64,000 nt of DNA from Gnetum montanum. Its lineage: Eukaryota > Streptophyta > Gnetopsida > Gnetales > Gnetaceae. Both the position numbers and the translations under genes were made by a program. The notes under the pieces are model-generated. The model was not told where the DNA came from. It ran no database searches and was given only the letters and a program-made list of their open reading frames with translations. The stretch is taken from assembly GCA_015680685.1 (NCBI GenBank), contig MNCI01033354.1, positions 476,062 through 540,061 of the forward strand, written 5' to 3'. Below are positions 48,400-60,495 of this stretch, piece after piece; position 1 is the stretch's first letter; the number at the start of each line of letters is the position of its first letter.

Positions 48400-50770
48400 T
48401 CATCATTATTGGGGCCGCCAATGTCTCTTGATGTCTAATATACAACAACACATAGCCAGTTAGTAATCATTAGCGAAAACCATGAACAAAAAACTAAAAA
48501 TATATCAAACCTATGGAGATTACAACTCCATAACATCTGAGGGTAGATATGAAAGGCCTTCCTCCAAATGATGGAGGATTTGGTCTAGCATCATGTTGAC
48601 CCAATCCACATCCCCAAGATTAACACTAGAAAGGATATCAATCCTATCTACCATAGACCAAGTAGGTGGTTGCTGGGTAATAGTAGCCATAGAGGTCTTA
48701 CCTACATTAGTGGTAATTTGACTAGTAGGGGATTGTTCCATTATGAGAATACTCTCAAAAAGCTGATAAGCATTCTCCACCTAGATCCCCTTGATGAATA
48801 GCTCTCTCTTGCACTATTCAATCAACTCTTCCTTGAGCCACTTAAGGTAGGCCCCATGATCCACCTTGTACTATCTCTTGTGGGCCTTTTCTTTCTTACC
48901 CCACTTTAGAACCCAAGTGTAGTGATCTTTCTAGTCCTCAACCTTCTAGGAGATGAGGCCCATCTACATCTATTATATTTTCATCTCTTGTATGACTGCT
49001 ACTTTATCTTGAATGACATGCTAGTAGCAGGCCCATGTGATCTTCCTAGTCCACAATTCACCTAAGTTAGCCACTTGGGCTTCCACAAAGGATTTGCAAT
49101 CTTGGAGATCTCTAATAGTTTCCTCCTACCGTTGAGTCTTCTCCCTTAAGGTCACAACTTCCTCCTATAGGGATTTGTTGGACCTCTCTAGCTCCCATGA
49201 AGTTTTTGCGCACAACATTGCTAGATCAATATTAGTATCATACAACTTCAAGGGTACACTAGATACATTGGAGGAAAGTTTAGGCAAGGAGTCAATCTCC
49301 ATGTCTCTACTTAGGTTCCACTCCACTGAATGCACTACACAAGAATGAAATGTAACCATAAATATAATGTACAACCTAGGATAGCCATAACAAAAGCATA
49401 GCCTATAACATAGCCAAACAACTAAAGAATATGAAACAAAGTCCTTACCTATCTTAAGTGCAACTTGTTGCAATTGGTTGATGATGTCTTTATCCATCCT
49501 ATGCCTGAACTCAACCTTGTCTGGAGTATCCACCCATGGTTTCACATGAAACTCAGGGATAGGGGCTTGCATTGGTGTCTTAGGAACTACTATAAGCATA
49601 ATAATCATCAAATAGTTAGGATGAAAACCAAAATTAAACCATAATATATAATGAAAGCATTAAGGCATGGGCATACCTAGCTTCTTCTCCTCCTCCTTTG
49701 GAATGATGATGGGGGATGACCCAACACCACCTCACCGAACAAGGTGTCTAGATCATTTATATCCACATTGGCAAAGCCTTTAACCTTAGGCTGCTTTAGG
49801 AGTGCCTCTTGTACATGCCTTTGTTCTTCCTCCACAATAGCTTGGGTTGCCATAATTTGATGCTTGTATACAACCATAGTGCATAGAAAATTAGTTAACA
49901 CATGAAACCATAGCATAGCCATAAACTTTAAAACATAAAATAGCCAAATTTAAACAAAGCATACCTGTGACTACTTACTATGATGGCTTAAGCTTGAACT
50001 TAAGATTCTTCTGAGTAGGTTGGTTTAATGCCAGTAGTGCTTCCTCTATGGGCCTCTTGAGTTTCTCTCTAGCTATTCCTTCAACTTCCCTACATCATCA
50101 TTTGGCCTCTAGGACACTAGTTGGAAATGTGAGAGGCTCCTCATCATCTATGTTATTAGGAAACTTACATGACCTAAAATTAAGATCCTTGGTGATAATG
50201 GATAACATATCATCCATTCCCTCTTGTGGGTTCTAAGCCTACACTATTGGATAAATGTGCTTTATCTAAGGCTTAGAAAGTTGGCTTGGGTAATGGGGAA
50301 CCCATTGCCCATTCCTATACACCACTAGAAACTCTGTAAACCTACTTAGATAACCTAAAAAATGAAAAATGCATGTGGATTATTATAGAGGTGTTAGCGT
50401 GGAGTCTAAAGATCTCCTCTTGAAGACCAATAGCCAAAGCAACCACCCAATTGAACTTTTTACCATCCATTAGAAACTTCTTGAAGGTCTGTCCTTGCAT
50501 AATCATGATCATCTTCTTTTTTGATAATAGTTTAGAAAATGTAGAGACCTAAACAAAGGATAGGATTCATCTACATCAAGGTTCATGGATGCATACATGG
50601 AAATTCTAGAGTGGTCTATGTTAGCAATAAGCCACTTTAAAACTTCATCACAATGGCCTGATTCCTTCACTATTCTTATTGGAACCTTTTCCCCATTAGC
50701 AAGGACACCAAACAAGTCACAAAAGAGGCATTCATCAATGTTCATGTTAATCTTCACACCTTGGATGATG
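48400..50770 (-). pseudogene. Minus-strand intron-containing gene, 3' half (5' half at 60496-63435)
   Basis: Spliced gene of unknown function; I do not recognise the protein family. Coding-like pieces: 50796-50509 (IIQGVKINMNIDECLFCDLF, then acidic and hydrophobic stretches), 49922-49677, 49611-49165 and 48780-48520. Two introns show clear ends on the minus strand: 49448-49335 (GTAAGG...TGTGTAG) and about 49676-49588 (GTATGC...TAG). The 49.1-49.3 kb piece is Leu/Glu-rich and could be coiled coil. IIQGVKINMNIDECL resembles a motif in the extra ORFs of elements A and B. The gene follows Tat-type gag-pro but on the opposite strand, so it may be an antisense extra ORF of element D. A decayed host gene is the alternative. 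Stops occur in several pieces. Confidence 0.5.
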
Positions 50771-50775
50771 GTGCT
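50771..50775. repeat. Target-site duplication of element B, left copy (GTGCT)
   Basis: GTGCT directly before the left LTR. The same bases follow the right LTR at 60491-60495. Confidence 0.92.
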
Positions 50776-51571
50776 TGATGGGACATGATATCGCATCCCT
50801 CACGATCTCGCATCCTCCCCCGCGATATTGCGTACACGATATCGTGGTGCACCGTCATATCTATAAATAAGAGGCAACTCTCCCTTGTTTCCTCATCCTA
50901 GGCTAGACAGTAGGGAAACTCTAGCAGATTGATCACTCTAGAGATAGAATATTTTCCATGTGCCCATAGTAGGAGTCCTAAATTAAATAGATCTTTATTC
51001 GAGAAAACATTATACCTAAACACAAGTTTGTGTACAACAATAAAGATGAGCTTCTTGGAAAAACCTTGTAGTGCATGGAATAGGCTAATTAGGATTTTAT
51101 TTACTACTATTTATTATTTTTTATTTGCTACTTTCTCTCTCAACCCTTCTCTTCTAGTTAAGTGCCTCATTACGACTGCTTTGAGCACATGTGTTACGCG
51201 TGGTGATCCCAGCAACGACTAGCGTTTGGCAGCCACGGTTGCATCGGTTCAGGCTATGTACGGTAAGTGGGAATGGATGCTGATGCTAGGTAATTTATGC
51301 TTAGTTCGTTAGTTAGAATTAGTAATTAGTCTCTCTACCCTTAAACTCATTAGCATAGGAGATAAAACACAAAAAAGCTATAAAAATCATATACCTCGGA
51401 CTTACTTAACCATACACCGTGACAACTACAAGTAAGTCTAGGAAGACAATGAATGATTAACCCTAAGTGTTCCATGGGTGTGTAGGCACTTAGTCTATGG
51501 AGTTCGACTGGATTGTGCATGCTACACTCATATTTGTATGGTTGAGTGTAGGGGTATCTCGCCACTCATCA
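50776..51571 (+). repeat. Left LTR of element B (subfamily B1), 796 bp
   Basis: TGATGGGACATG...CCACTCATCA. U3 has GATATCGCATCC, GCGATATTGCG and ACGATATCGTGG, then the TATA box CTATAAATAAGAGG near 50870. Same subfamily as the element C LTR and the truncated LTR at 57079-57503. Confidence 0.9.
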
Positions 51572-51592
51572 TTGGCACCGTTGCCGGGGACT
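51572..51592 (+). promoter_or_regulatory. Primer-binding site of element B
   Basis: TTGGCACCGTTGCCGGGGAC lies directly after the LTR: the best-preserved Athila-type primer-binding site in the window. Confidence 0.85.
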
Positions 51593-51712
51593 AAGTGTTT
51601 GTGCACTGAATAGAACATAGGATCTCACTCACATCATTGGGAGCCTAAACGAACCTTTGGGTTAATTAAAGAAAAATTTATATAACAGTAATTAGCACAT
51701 CGATAAATAACA

Positions 51713-54700
51713 ATGTCTTCTTCTAACAAAAGCAACTCACCACCTAGGGATAATACAAAGCACAGTCGGCAATCAAAAACACATAACCGAAATCCAGGAA
51801 GTCCTCAATAATACCGAGTGGTATATACTCATCCCAATGAGTATATTCCAAACTTTACCTTTATCCTCCATCAAGAAGAATAGTTGTGATGGAGAGATTT
51901 GCAAGGTAACATCATGTTACCTCTAGATTGATCAGTCCCCAACATGCTCCTCCGTGCTTTGGCACAGATCAGCATGACTCATCTCTATGTTGAATACGTT
52001 ATAGGTAACTTTGATACAAGGGATTATCATCCCACAGAAGCACAACATATCAGGGACTCAAGGCAAGAGAGCCAACATACACTGTTGAAGGGCAAGGAGG
52101 TCCCGCACATCCTTAGTGAAATCGGAGATGGTGAACCACTCATAATAGGTTCTCTATCGAAAGATGCTCCCCCTTCCTAATGATGAGGAGGAGGTGGGTT
52201 ATCAGAACCTATGCTCAACGATACATAACACTGGTTCTAATCCCCATGAATTTCAACTATTCATAGAGGGAACAAAAACTCATGATAAGGATGGGCGCTT
52301 AGATCGTCATCACGATCAGGGTCGTAGTAGCCGAAGAGAAGGTAGGAAGAATCATCATGGCGATGGTTCTCCTTCTTCTTCTCCTTCATCTCATCACTCA
52401 CCCTCTCCTTCCACATCTGGGCACAGCCATCATAAACATAACGGTGAGGATAGGGGTAGAAAAAATGAGAGACCTCGACGGGAAAGTCGAGAGAGAGAAA
52501 AAGGACATGAATGAAGGGAAAGTAGAGAACAACATATACATCATAGACATCATGAGAGAGATAATCATGATGAGCCCATACTTGTGACCCGAAGTATGCT
52601 CGATATAATGGAGGCTGTGAGAATACCAATAAGGCATTTAAGAGATAGCTGGATCAAGCATTTAGACATGAACAATATCCCATGCTTTGAGGGGGGATAC
52701 AACGCTGATCCACAACATCATTTACAAGCATTCCATGATGCCTGCACCTTGCAAAACATAGAGAACAAGTGGCAAAAACTAAAATTATTTCCCAGGATAT
52801 TCATTAAGGAAGCAGAGAGTTGGTACTAGTCCTTAGAACTAGAAACCATTAGGAGGTGGAGTACGATGTTAGAACTCTTCAACGATAAGTATCAAACGTA
52901 CTTCAGAGTGTCTAATTTGCCTAAGAAGATCCAAGGCTGGAATCAAGGAACTCATAAACCCTTGGATGTTACCATGGACCGCTACTACGCATTTTTACAT
53001 CGTTGCCCAGGCCATGGATATGCACAGTGGGATCAACTTCACCACATCGTAGATGGGCTCAGACATGAAACGAGGAGAACCCTTGGGACTTATGCCCAAG
53101 GGAGACTATCAGAACATAGAGCCCATGAAGTTCATCGCTTGTTAGAATAAGTAGCAAAAGAAGAAGGTGAACTATGAAAAAGAGAGAGTATGGAAGAATA
53201 CAACCATGATCCCTCCCTTCAAAAGAAGGGAGTGAAATTTAGCGATGAAGAGGATGAGTCACCACTCGAAGAGTTGGTGAATAGAAAAACCTTGCCAATT
53301 CAAAAACTAACAACAGAAGTATTAGCTAAGATGGATTAATTGTGGGATTCCTTAGACTCTAGACTTGAAACTATCTTGAAAATTGTAGAGGAGTCTAAGG
53401 AGGAATGAAGTAGTGACAAAGGTACAAAAAAGAGGAGAAATTCAGGCCTTGCACATAACAAGGGTAAGGGGAAAATTACTATCTCCGATGAAGTTGTGGA
53501 TTCAGACACAGATGATGATGGTGGATGTGAGATCTGCCATTATGATCATCCCAAGGGATATTGTCCAATCATCTCACATTTACAGGAGTCTGGGATGTAT
53601 GCACTTAATCTGAGACTTAACCAATGGTAGACACCCCGAAGGTTACCTTATCCTCAAGGTAACCCAAGATAGTTCCACCAACCACTAACGTACTATCCAA
53701 GTGGAACTCCACCACAACCCATCGGAGAACAACAACAGTTGCAATATCCACAGTCATGGGGGATGCCACCATTGACACAACAGTACCCTTACTGGCAACC
53801 TGATCCTTATGGCTATTATGTGTAGCATCTGGTTTCTCCAAGTGACTCTATGTGTCACACAACTCCTCAATGTCACTACCAAGTTCAGGAGTACTTTAGG
53901 AGGACTCCTTCTCCTTTGGGAGACATTCCACATACTTACCATCCTCCAAATCCATCTGCACCTCTTTCACTAGTAGTTCCCACAACACCTCCTACTCCAA
54001 CAATGCAAGGGGAACTCCTTACTCAACCGCAACAACGTAACGCTATGAGAGCTGTAAACATTCAACCCGTTGTTGTTTTTGACAACTGTAAAAATAGAAG
54101 ACCTTTATTTAGAACCAAAAGCCTAGACAAGCTCTTACAACAACAAGCGGTTGAGTCCACAACCACTCCTCCACCATCTAATACTTCAGAGCACCCTTCA
54201 GTCCAACAACAGAGCTGTACGCATACGGTTATGTTAACGCATACCGTAACCAACTGGATTAAGGTAGGCCACCTTCCCAGGAAACTAACTGATCCTGGAA
54301 GCCCCTTAATCTGTTTACAAATCACCAGGAACAAACCACATAAGGCTCTTCTTGACTCAAGTTCTGGGGTTAACCTAATTTCACGAGAGATGTATCAAGC
54401 CTGGAACCTACCCCAACTTAACAAGAGCAACATCCAACTGGAGCTGGCTAACCAGTCCATCACCATTCCCTTGGGATTGATGGAGGACATTGTTACCACT
54501 GTGTGTGGTTGGTCTTAACCAGCTAACTTCTTGGTGATAGAGGTCAACAACAACGAAGGGGACTTCCCAATTATAATGGAAAGGCCATGGCTAAGTACAG
54601 TAGATGTGTACCTAGGGATCCACGATCTTTCCTTGCAGATATCTAAGATAAATATTTATGGAAAGATCAAGAAGAAGAAAGTTCCATGCATCACATACAG

Positions 54701-54866
54701 TGACTTAGAGGGTGATGACATGGAAGAATGTTCGACATCTCTTATATGTAATCGGTGTGTTCAAGAAACACAAATTCAAAGGTTCCTGCATGTAGCAACT
54801 ACACAAGTAGTAGACACCCTGTGGTTGACAGCTACCAGAAAGAGAAAATTAATATGCATGGAATGA
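51713..54866 (+). pseudogene. gag and aspartic protease of element B
   Basis: Start ATG at 51713 (MSSSNKSNSPPRD). Then FTFILHQEE near 51860, an acidic core, a Ser/His/Arg-rich linker (52300-52500: SSSPSSHHSPSPSTSGHSHH), the gag core (52584-52829) with SWIKHLDMNNIPCFEGGYNA and HHLQAFHDACTLQNIENKW, a second core piece (52866-53150), and CEICHYDHPKGYC near 53530. After a Pro/Gln-rich tail (53850-54200) the protease (to about 54620) reads LLDSSSGVNLIS where DSG is expected, then ITIPLGLMEDIVTTVCGW and PIIMERPWLS. Many stops. Nothing of RT or integrase follows. Confidence 0.85.
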
Positions 54867-57064
54867 ACTGGGAGTAGAACTCATGTTAACAACGAAGGCA
54901 TAGACACCTTGGAATATGCGCGTCGCCAACTTCCACCCCTTAATCTAAGAACATCAATTGGGAGAAGTTGGGCACTTTTATGAAATTCAAATAGATGCTC
55001 ATTATTTCGGTTCTCTCCCTTGCAATTCAGTCATGGGGGAGATGGCCACATATGCTAACCATTGGAGGCACTCAATTCTTTTTAGTTTTTTTTTTACACA
55101 TTTTTGTTTCACACGTTTTTGTTTTACACATTTTTGTTTTACATGTTTTTGTCTTACACATTTTTGTTTTACAAATTTCTTTAACTTTTCTTATTTTTTT
55201 TTACAAATTTCTTTAAATTTTCTTATTTTTGTTTTACACATTTGTTTAACTCTTCTTATTTTTGTTTTAGAACATCGTTATACCTTTTCATTTTTTGTGT
55301 GTTTGTGTGTGTGTGATCCACCATGTAAGTTCATCACCCAATAAGTGTTCTTCTTGATGGTATGAACTGTTTTCATATTGATTGCCAATGTTTGGTTTTT
55401 ACCTTTAAGTTATGATTTTGATACTAAGGTATGTTCTTTTGATATGGTAGGCAATGAGTCCACTTCATCCATCCATCCACAAAGTCTATGGTCTCTCTTG
55501 GCTTGGAAATGTACAATCCCCTTCATAATAAGAACTTTAACGAATCGGTGACTAGGCATTTCTCAAACTAAGGACTCAAGGATTGAAAAGGGTGTGACTT
55601 CAAGGGAACTTGATGCATTTGTGTTGGCCATTCTCTTGGGTGCTTGGATTTTTTCTTCTTAAGTTTTCTTGCCATTCTGATGTTACCCAATTATCGGAAG
55701 CTGAGACAATAAAAATAAGAAGTTTTTGCATGGTGTGGTTCTCACACATAAAAACAAAAAAAACAAAGAAAAAAAAGAGAGAGAAGTGAAAAAAGTGAGA
55801 ATTCAAAGCAAACCCCTTAGAAAAAATAATTCCTTGGGCTACAAGCACTGGTTATGGAACCAAAAATGTTCCCTCTAACTAAGGCCCTTCTCGCTTCCCA
55901 TTCTCTCCTCCTTGTTTCGTTGGAATGGTGGTGACTCTTAGGGGAAGCATTCTTGTTATTCAAGGGGATGGATTAACCAGATGCATTGATGCGAAGTCAC
56001 TGGATGTGGTTGGTTTGAGGCTGGAGTTGGAATGAGTTTGCCAAGTCACATTAATCATGAAACGCACAAGGGGATGTACACCAACTTGTTCTTGGGATTC
56101 CATTCCATTCTCTTCTCTCCATCCTTCTCTCCATTGTTCACCTCATTGTCGGTTGTATCATTAGTATATATTTTGGTAGATACATTTTTTTCTTTTTGGT
56201 AAATTCTTGCAGTTAAGACTTTAACTCTTGCTCCAAATGGAATTCCCAATGCCTACGGACTCTTTGAATGTGGGTTTGTTAGGGCATTAAGGGCATGAGC
56301 CTGCTTTGGGGAGGACCCACTGACATTCCTATTTGGGGCACTAGTTAAATTCTTTCCCCTGACATTTTTGCAATCTATTTTATTTTTTTCATTTCCATCC
56401 TGACATCCATTTCATCGATGTCATAGTTGTCCCTTTTTATCTATCTTTCTTATTTCTTTTCTTTCTCCATTCTAACGCTACCGAAGGTTCGTGATTAGTC
56501 ATGGGGGTAAGGGGCCTGATTTTTTTGATTTTCTCCTAGCCTTAATTTTTTTCAATTTTTTCCTAACCCCTACACCTTCGGTAGTCATCATTAATATATC
56601 TCCAGATCTGTATCAGCCATACCACAACTCAGTCAATGGACTTTCACCGAAGCAAGGTATCAATTACATGATGATTCATTTACCCTTACTAATATAAAAT
56701 TGTGTTGTGTGTGAAGATGGTGATCATGCAACAACGGACCGAATCTAGAGAGACCACTTGGAATGGAGCAGTGATGAAGCAGCTATGCAAGGAGCAAGAT
56801 CGATGATGTGCTTCCCGATGGACAACGAAAGGCGCAATCTTGGAGTTGGCAGTAGCAACACTTCTTTCTCTCTCTCTTTCTCAAGCTGCCAAATGAGGCC
56901 TGATGTCAATGTAATAAGGTGTTCACCCTTGTTGTCATGAACACCAATTTTGTTGTGTCTTGTAATGATGATCCATTCACATGTCACCCCATTAGTTTCC
57001 TTTGAGTCAATAATCCCATACCTTCCTAATATTATTGTAATGAACTCGAGGACAAGTTTTCATT
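54867..57064 (+). other. Post-pol spacer of element B, first copy
   Basis: Contains polypurine-like motifs at 55028-55041 and 56496-56509, the T-rich array 55080-55270, and GCATGGTGTGGTTCTC...AGAATTCAAAGC near 55730-55810, which matches the element A spacer. No coding region is supported. Confidence 0.6.
55080..55270 (+). repeat. T-rich tandem repeat in element B
   Basis: Units such as CACATTTTTGTTTTA repeat about ten times with variation. Counterpart of the array at 23080-23245 in element A. Confidence 0.85.
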
Positions 57065-57503
57065 TAGTCATGGGGGTATGATGGGATGTGATATCGCATG
57101 GGCCATGATATCATGGCCGTTGTGATATTGCATCCTTTGCGATATCGCATACACAATATCAAATCCTCCCCCGCGATATCACATACGTGATATCGCGGTA
57201 CATCATCATATCTAAAAATAAGAGGCAACTCTCCCTTGTTTCCTCATCCTAGGCTAGACAGTAGGGAAACTCTAGCAGATTGATCACTCCAGAGATAGAA
57301 TATTTTCCATGTGCCCGTAGTGGGACTCCTAAAGTGAATGGATCTTTATTTGAGCAAACATTGTACCTGAACACAAGTTTGTATACGGTAATAAGATGAG
57401 CTTCTTGGATAAACCTTGCAGTGCAAGGAATAGGCTAATTAGGATTTTATGTACTATTATTTATTACCTATTATTTATTATCTGTTATTTGCTACTTTCT
57501 CTC
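57065..57503 (+). repeat. Polypurine tract and truncated internal LTR (subfamily B1)
   Basis: TAGTCATGGGGGTA (57065-57078), then TGATGGGATGTG and about 425 bp that match the left LTR of element B from its first base to CTACTTTCTCTC. The match stops abruptly at 57503. This is the original 3' LTR of the B1 part. Confidence 0.88.
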
Positions 57504-58889
57504 AAAAGGGCACTCAAAAATCAAATGCTTTTCTAGGGGGTTCCACTGAAAAGACATGCACCCATGCCTGAAGGTTGGCGGCTTATCTGGATTCAGTATT
57601 CAAAAACAAAAAAAAAAGAAGAAAAGTGCCACAAAACAAAAATCACTCCTCCCTTGGACAAAACGCCAAGTGATCGTACACCTTGTTGTTATGGTTCTCT
57701 CATAGTTGTTCATCATGGGATGAAACAATGCAATGTCACTGATTAGAAGCATGGACTTGGTCATGATATTGGAACGACAGGTTAATGACATGTTAATCAT
57801 GCTTTTCACGTAAGATTCATTGTGTCCTAGGTTAGTTACCTTATGTCCCGATCTCTATGCTCCCTTCTATACTTCATCTCATCTCACTGTTCGTGTAATT
57901 GTAGCTCGTGTCCCATGTAGCATAGAATCTTCATCTCATTTCGGTGATATTTACATGTGTGTGTTTTGTGGAGTTAGTGCAGATTACATTTAACCCTTCT
58001 AGTGCCCACAGACACTTTAAGTGTGGTTACACAAGGGCATTATAGGTTGGAACCTACTTTGGGGAGGATCCACTTATGTAATCTTCACTTATGACATAGC
58101 TCACACACACCATTTATTACCCTTAGCGTATTTTTCATGATATTCTTTACCTTATTACTATGCCTCCGATTCAACATTCCTATGAATCATCACATAGCCT
58201 TTTTCTCTACCATATGAGGTCCTTATTGATAAATTCCACACCATCATAATTTTCATGCCTTCAGAACTAGTTGAATTACCTTGGAACCCTTTAACAATCA
58301 TCCAGATGTCCTTAGTTTACATTATTTAATTTCAAAGAAATATTAAAAATTCAGTACATTTTCTGAGTGCCCTAACTTCAATGAAAATATATATACGTGA
58401 CCCCCCTGTGCTGATCAACATCATTTGTAATTGTTCGCACAGGGGAAGTTTTTCAAGTCCTCTCTACAACACGCGATTGCATGTCCCTTGCTTTCATATC
58501 CATAACTCGTTTGCTGGTACTTTGACTTTCATTCCGTTTGAACCTACTTGAACCCAGAGTGTTCAACTCAGTCGTGGGGGAGGGGCACACACCAAATAGT
58601 GCATAAATTTTTTGAAATTACTCATCACCCAAAGGACATTATTAAGGGTAATTAGTTATAAAATAAAGAATAAAATGTGTCAAAAACAATTTCATCCCCT
58701 TAGCTATACTAGAAAATTAAATTGGGAAACCACCTAAGCAAAGAGGACTCAACATTATAATCTTTTAGGGACATGTTCTTCCAATAATTAACATCACACA
58801 AAAATAAAGTAAATCTATTAAGGAAAGCAGTAAGGTATAACCTAAATTTGGTAAAAACCTTACTAACAATTGGTCCTGTGTGATTGCAG
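57504..58889 (+). other. Post-pol spacer of the B2 part
   Basis: Repeats features of the first spacer: GGGCATTATAGG...CTTTGGGGAGGATCCACT (58030) parallels GGGCATTAAGGG...CTTTGGGGAGGACCCACT (56285). A polypurine-like CAGTCGTGGGGGAG lies at 58569-58582. No gene before the extra ORF. Confidence 0.6.
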
Positions 58890-59486
58890 ATGGCCCTGAA
58901 ACGCGGACAACAGGAAGGTCCTACTCAAGGTGCGATCGAATGATCTTAGAGAGGTGGAAGACAAGATCCTATCAGAAAACATGCAGAACAGGAGGAACAA
59001 TCATTCAAAATTCATCAAAAAGATCCTCCTACCATATGGTCTGGGCAGGCAGAAGTAGGAGATATCCTGTCTGAAAGCGGTGCCTGGTACTTAGGGGAAA
59101 TGTACCAATTTTGGCACAATGAAGAAGAAGGCACCATGGTTAACATTTGTGGTGTGACTATTGATTTGTCTATTCAAGGCATTTTAGAAGTATTAAACCT
59201 TCTGAATATAGGGCCAAAGGTTGCTCAGAACTAGCTGGACACCTTCAGAACTGAGCAACTTAATAAACTGTTGACAGAGAATAAAAGGGTGGCGGAAGAA
59301 AAAGAGAAGGTTGACTAGGCTGCCTCTATGGCACAAGCACAAACTTACATGCATGCCAAGGCACTCATGGCCTTACAAGAGGAGAAAATCTAGGCCATAC
59401 TTCGATGCCATCAAATTCTAAGACCTGGAGCATAAGAAAAGGAAAAGACACCAATGGAGGAGGCACCGCCACCAGGAACTAGATGA
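58890..59486 (+). pseudogene. Extra ORF of element B, shortened copy
   Basis: ATG at 58890 (MALKRGQQEGPTQG) directly follows TGTGATTGCAG, a good 3' splice site. The next frame has WYLGEMYQFWHNEEEG and NICGVTIDLSIQGILEVLNL, parallel to WYLGETYLFW and IKDIYVSYSLEAIAQALGLP of the element A ORF. A short helical Lys/Glu/Ala tail follows. At least three stops and one frame change. At about 200 codons it is far shorter than in element A, mainly through loss of the coiled-coil half. Confidence 0.65.
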
Positions 59487-59624
59487 GTTCCAAATTTTTG
59501 TAGTTGTAGTATTTGTGTGTTGTGTTTTCTTCCCACACTACAGCATTGTCCCATTTCTTTTTCCATCAATAATCCCATACCTATCCACTGTGTAATCACT
59601 ATAACTTGAGGACAATTTTTCTTT

Positions 59625-60490
59625 CAGTCATGGGGGTATGATGAGTCATGAATTTGCTGGCTATGATATTGCAGCCGTGATATCATAGCCCTGTTGTTGC
59701 AATGGGCACGATATCGCAATGGCCGTGATATTGCAACTGCGATATCATGGCCTGCCTCAATGTTTATAATCAAGAGGTAGCTTTCCCAGTTTTAGGCATT
59801 TAGTTTAGTTCCTTAGCAAAACTCTAGTAGTTTGATCCCTCCAAAGATAGATTATTTTCCAGTGTTTGCCTGCAGTGTGGTGAATGTAATTGTATGACAT
59901 CCTTTATTTGAGTGTGACGTACTTGGACACGCACATGATCGACAATAAAGATTGAGATTACTTCATCATTGCAGCATTTACTTTATTTATTTATTTAATT
60001 GTTATTTACTGCTTTCTTAATAAGTCTCTCACCCTTATCTCCTAGTAACGTGGAATGAGTATGACTTGATTATGAGCATTTAAGTGTGACTACTTGGTAA
60101 CCCAGTGGCGTACCTAGGATCTGTGCTTGGTAATCCTAGTGGTAGCCATGCATGAAGTCCAAGATGTGTATGGATGATCAAGGAATGGATGCTCATCACA
60201 CTTAGGCTAGATTAGGCTCTCTTACCCTTTTCCTCCTAGCCTAGCTTAGTTAATATTACTTTCCATTGCCTTCAAGAGTAGCATTAGATTAGGAACAAAT
60301 CATACACCTCACTCTAGACTAAACCATATGTGACAAAGCTAATACTAGTCTAGGTGGGAAGATAATGAATTGCAACCTAAGGATAACTGTTTAGGTGCCA
60401 CAAATAGTTCGTCTATGGAGTTTGACTGGATCGTATGTGAAAATGCTCATATTTGTATGGTTGAGTGTAGGGGTACCTTGCCACTCATCA
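59625..60490 (+). repeat. Polypurine tract and right LTR of element B (subfamily B2)
   Basis: CAGTCATGGGGGTA (59625-59638) is followed by an 852-bp LTR, TGATGAGTCATG...CCACTCATCA. U3 has repeated GATAT[CT]GCA words. It is the same subfamily as the solo LTR 36837-37316 and the LTR 10529-11063, and clearly different from the left LTR of this element outside the termini. Confidence 0.88.
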
Positions 60491-60495
60491 GTGCT

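Larger units (their letters stand above)
50776..60490 (+). mobile_element. Element B: chimeric Athila-type retrotransposon, 9,715 bp
   Basis: Flanked by GTGCT on both sides. Order: LTR of subfamily B1 (50776-51571), primer-binding site, gag, protease, then a direct jump to the post-pol spacer (no RT, RNase H or integrase), a polypurine tract and a truncated B1 LTR (57079-57503). After that come a second spacer, an extra ORF, a polypurine tract and an LTR of another subfamily, B2 (59639-60490). The terminal LTRs share only their ends and short blocks. The insertion interrupts an exon of the minus-strand gene at 48.4-63.4 kb. Confidence 0.85.

Noticed and set aside
54958-55344. Plus-strand frame rich in Phe, Cys and His that looks like a membrane protein
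   Set aside because: Same T-rich repeat in element B. No start context and no conserved protein.
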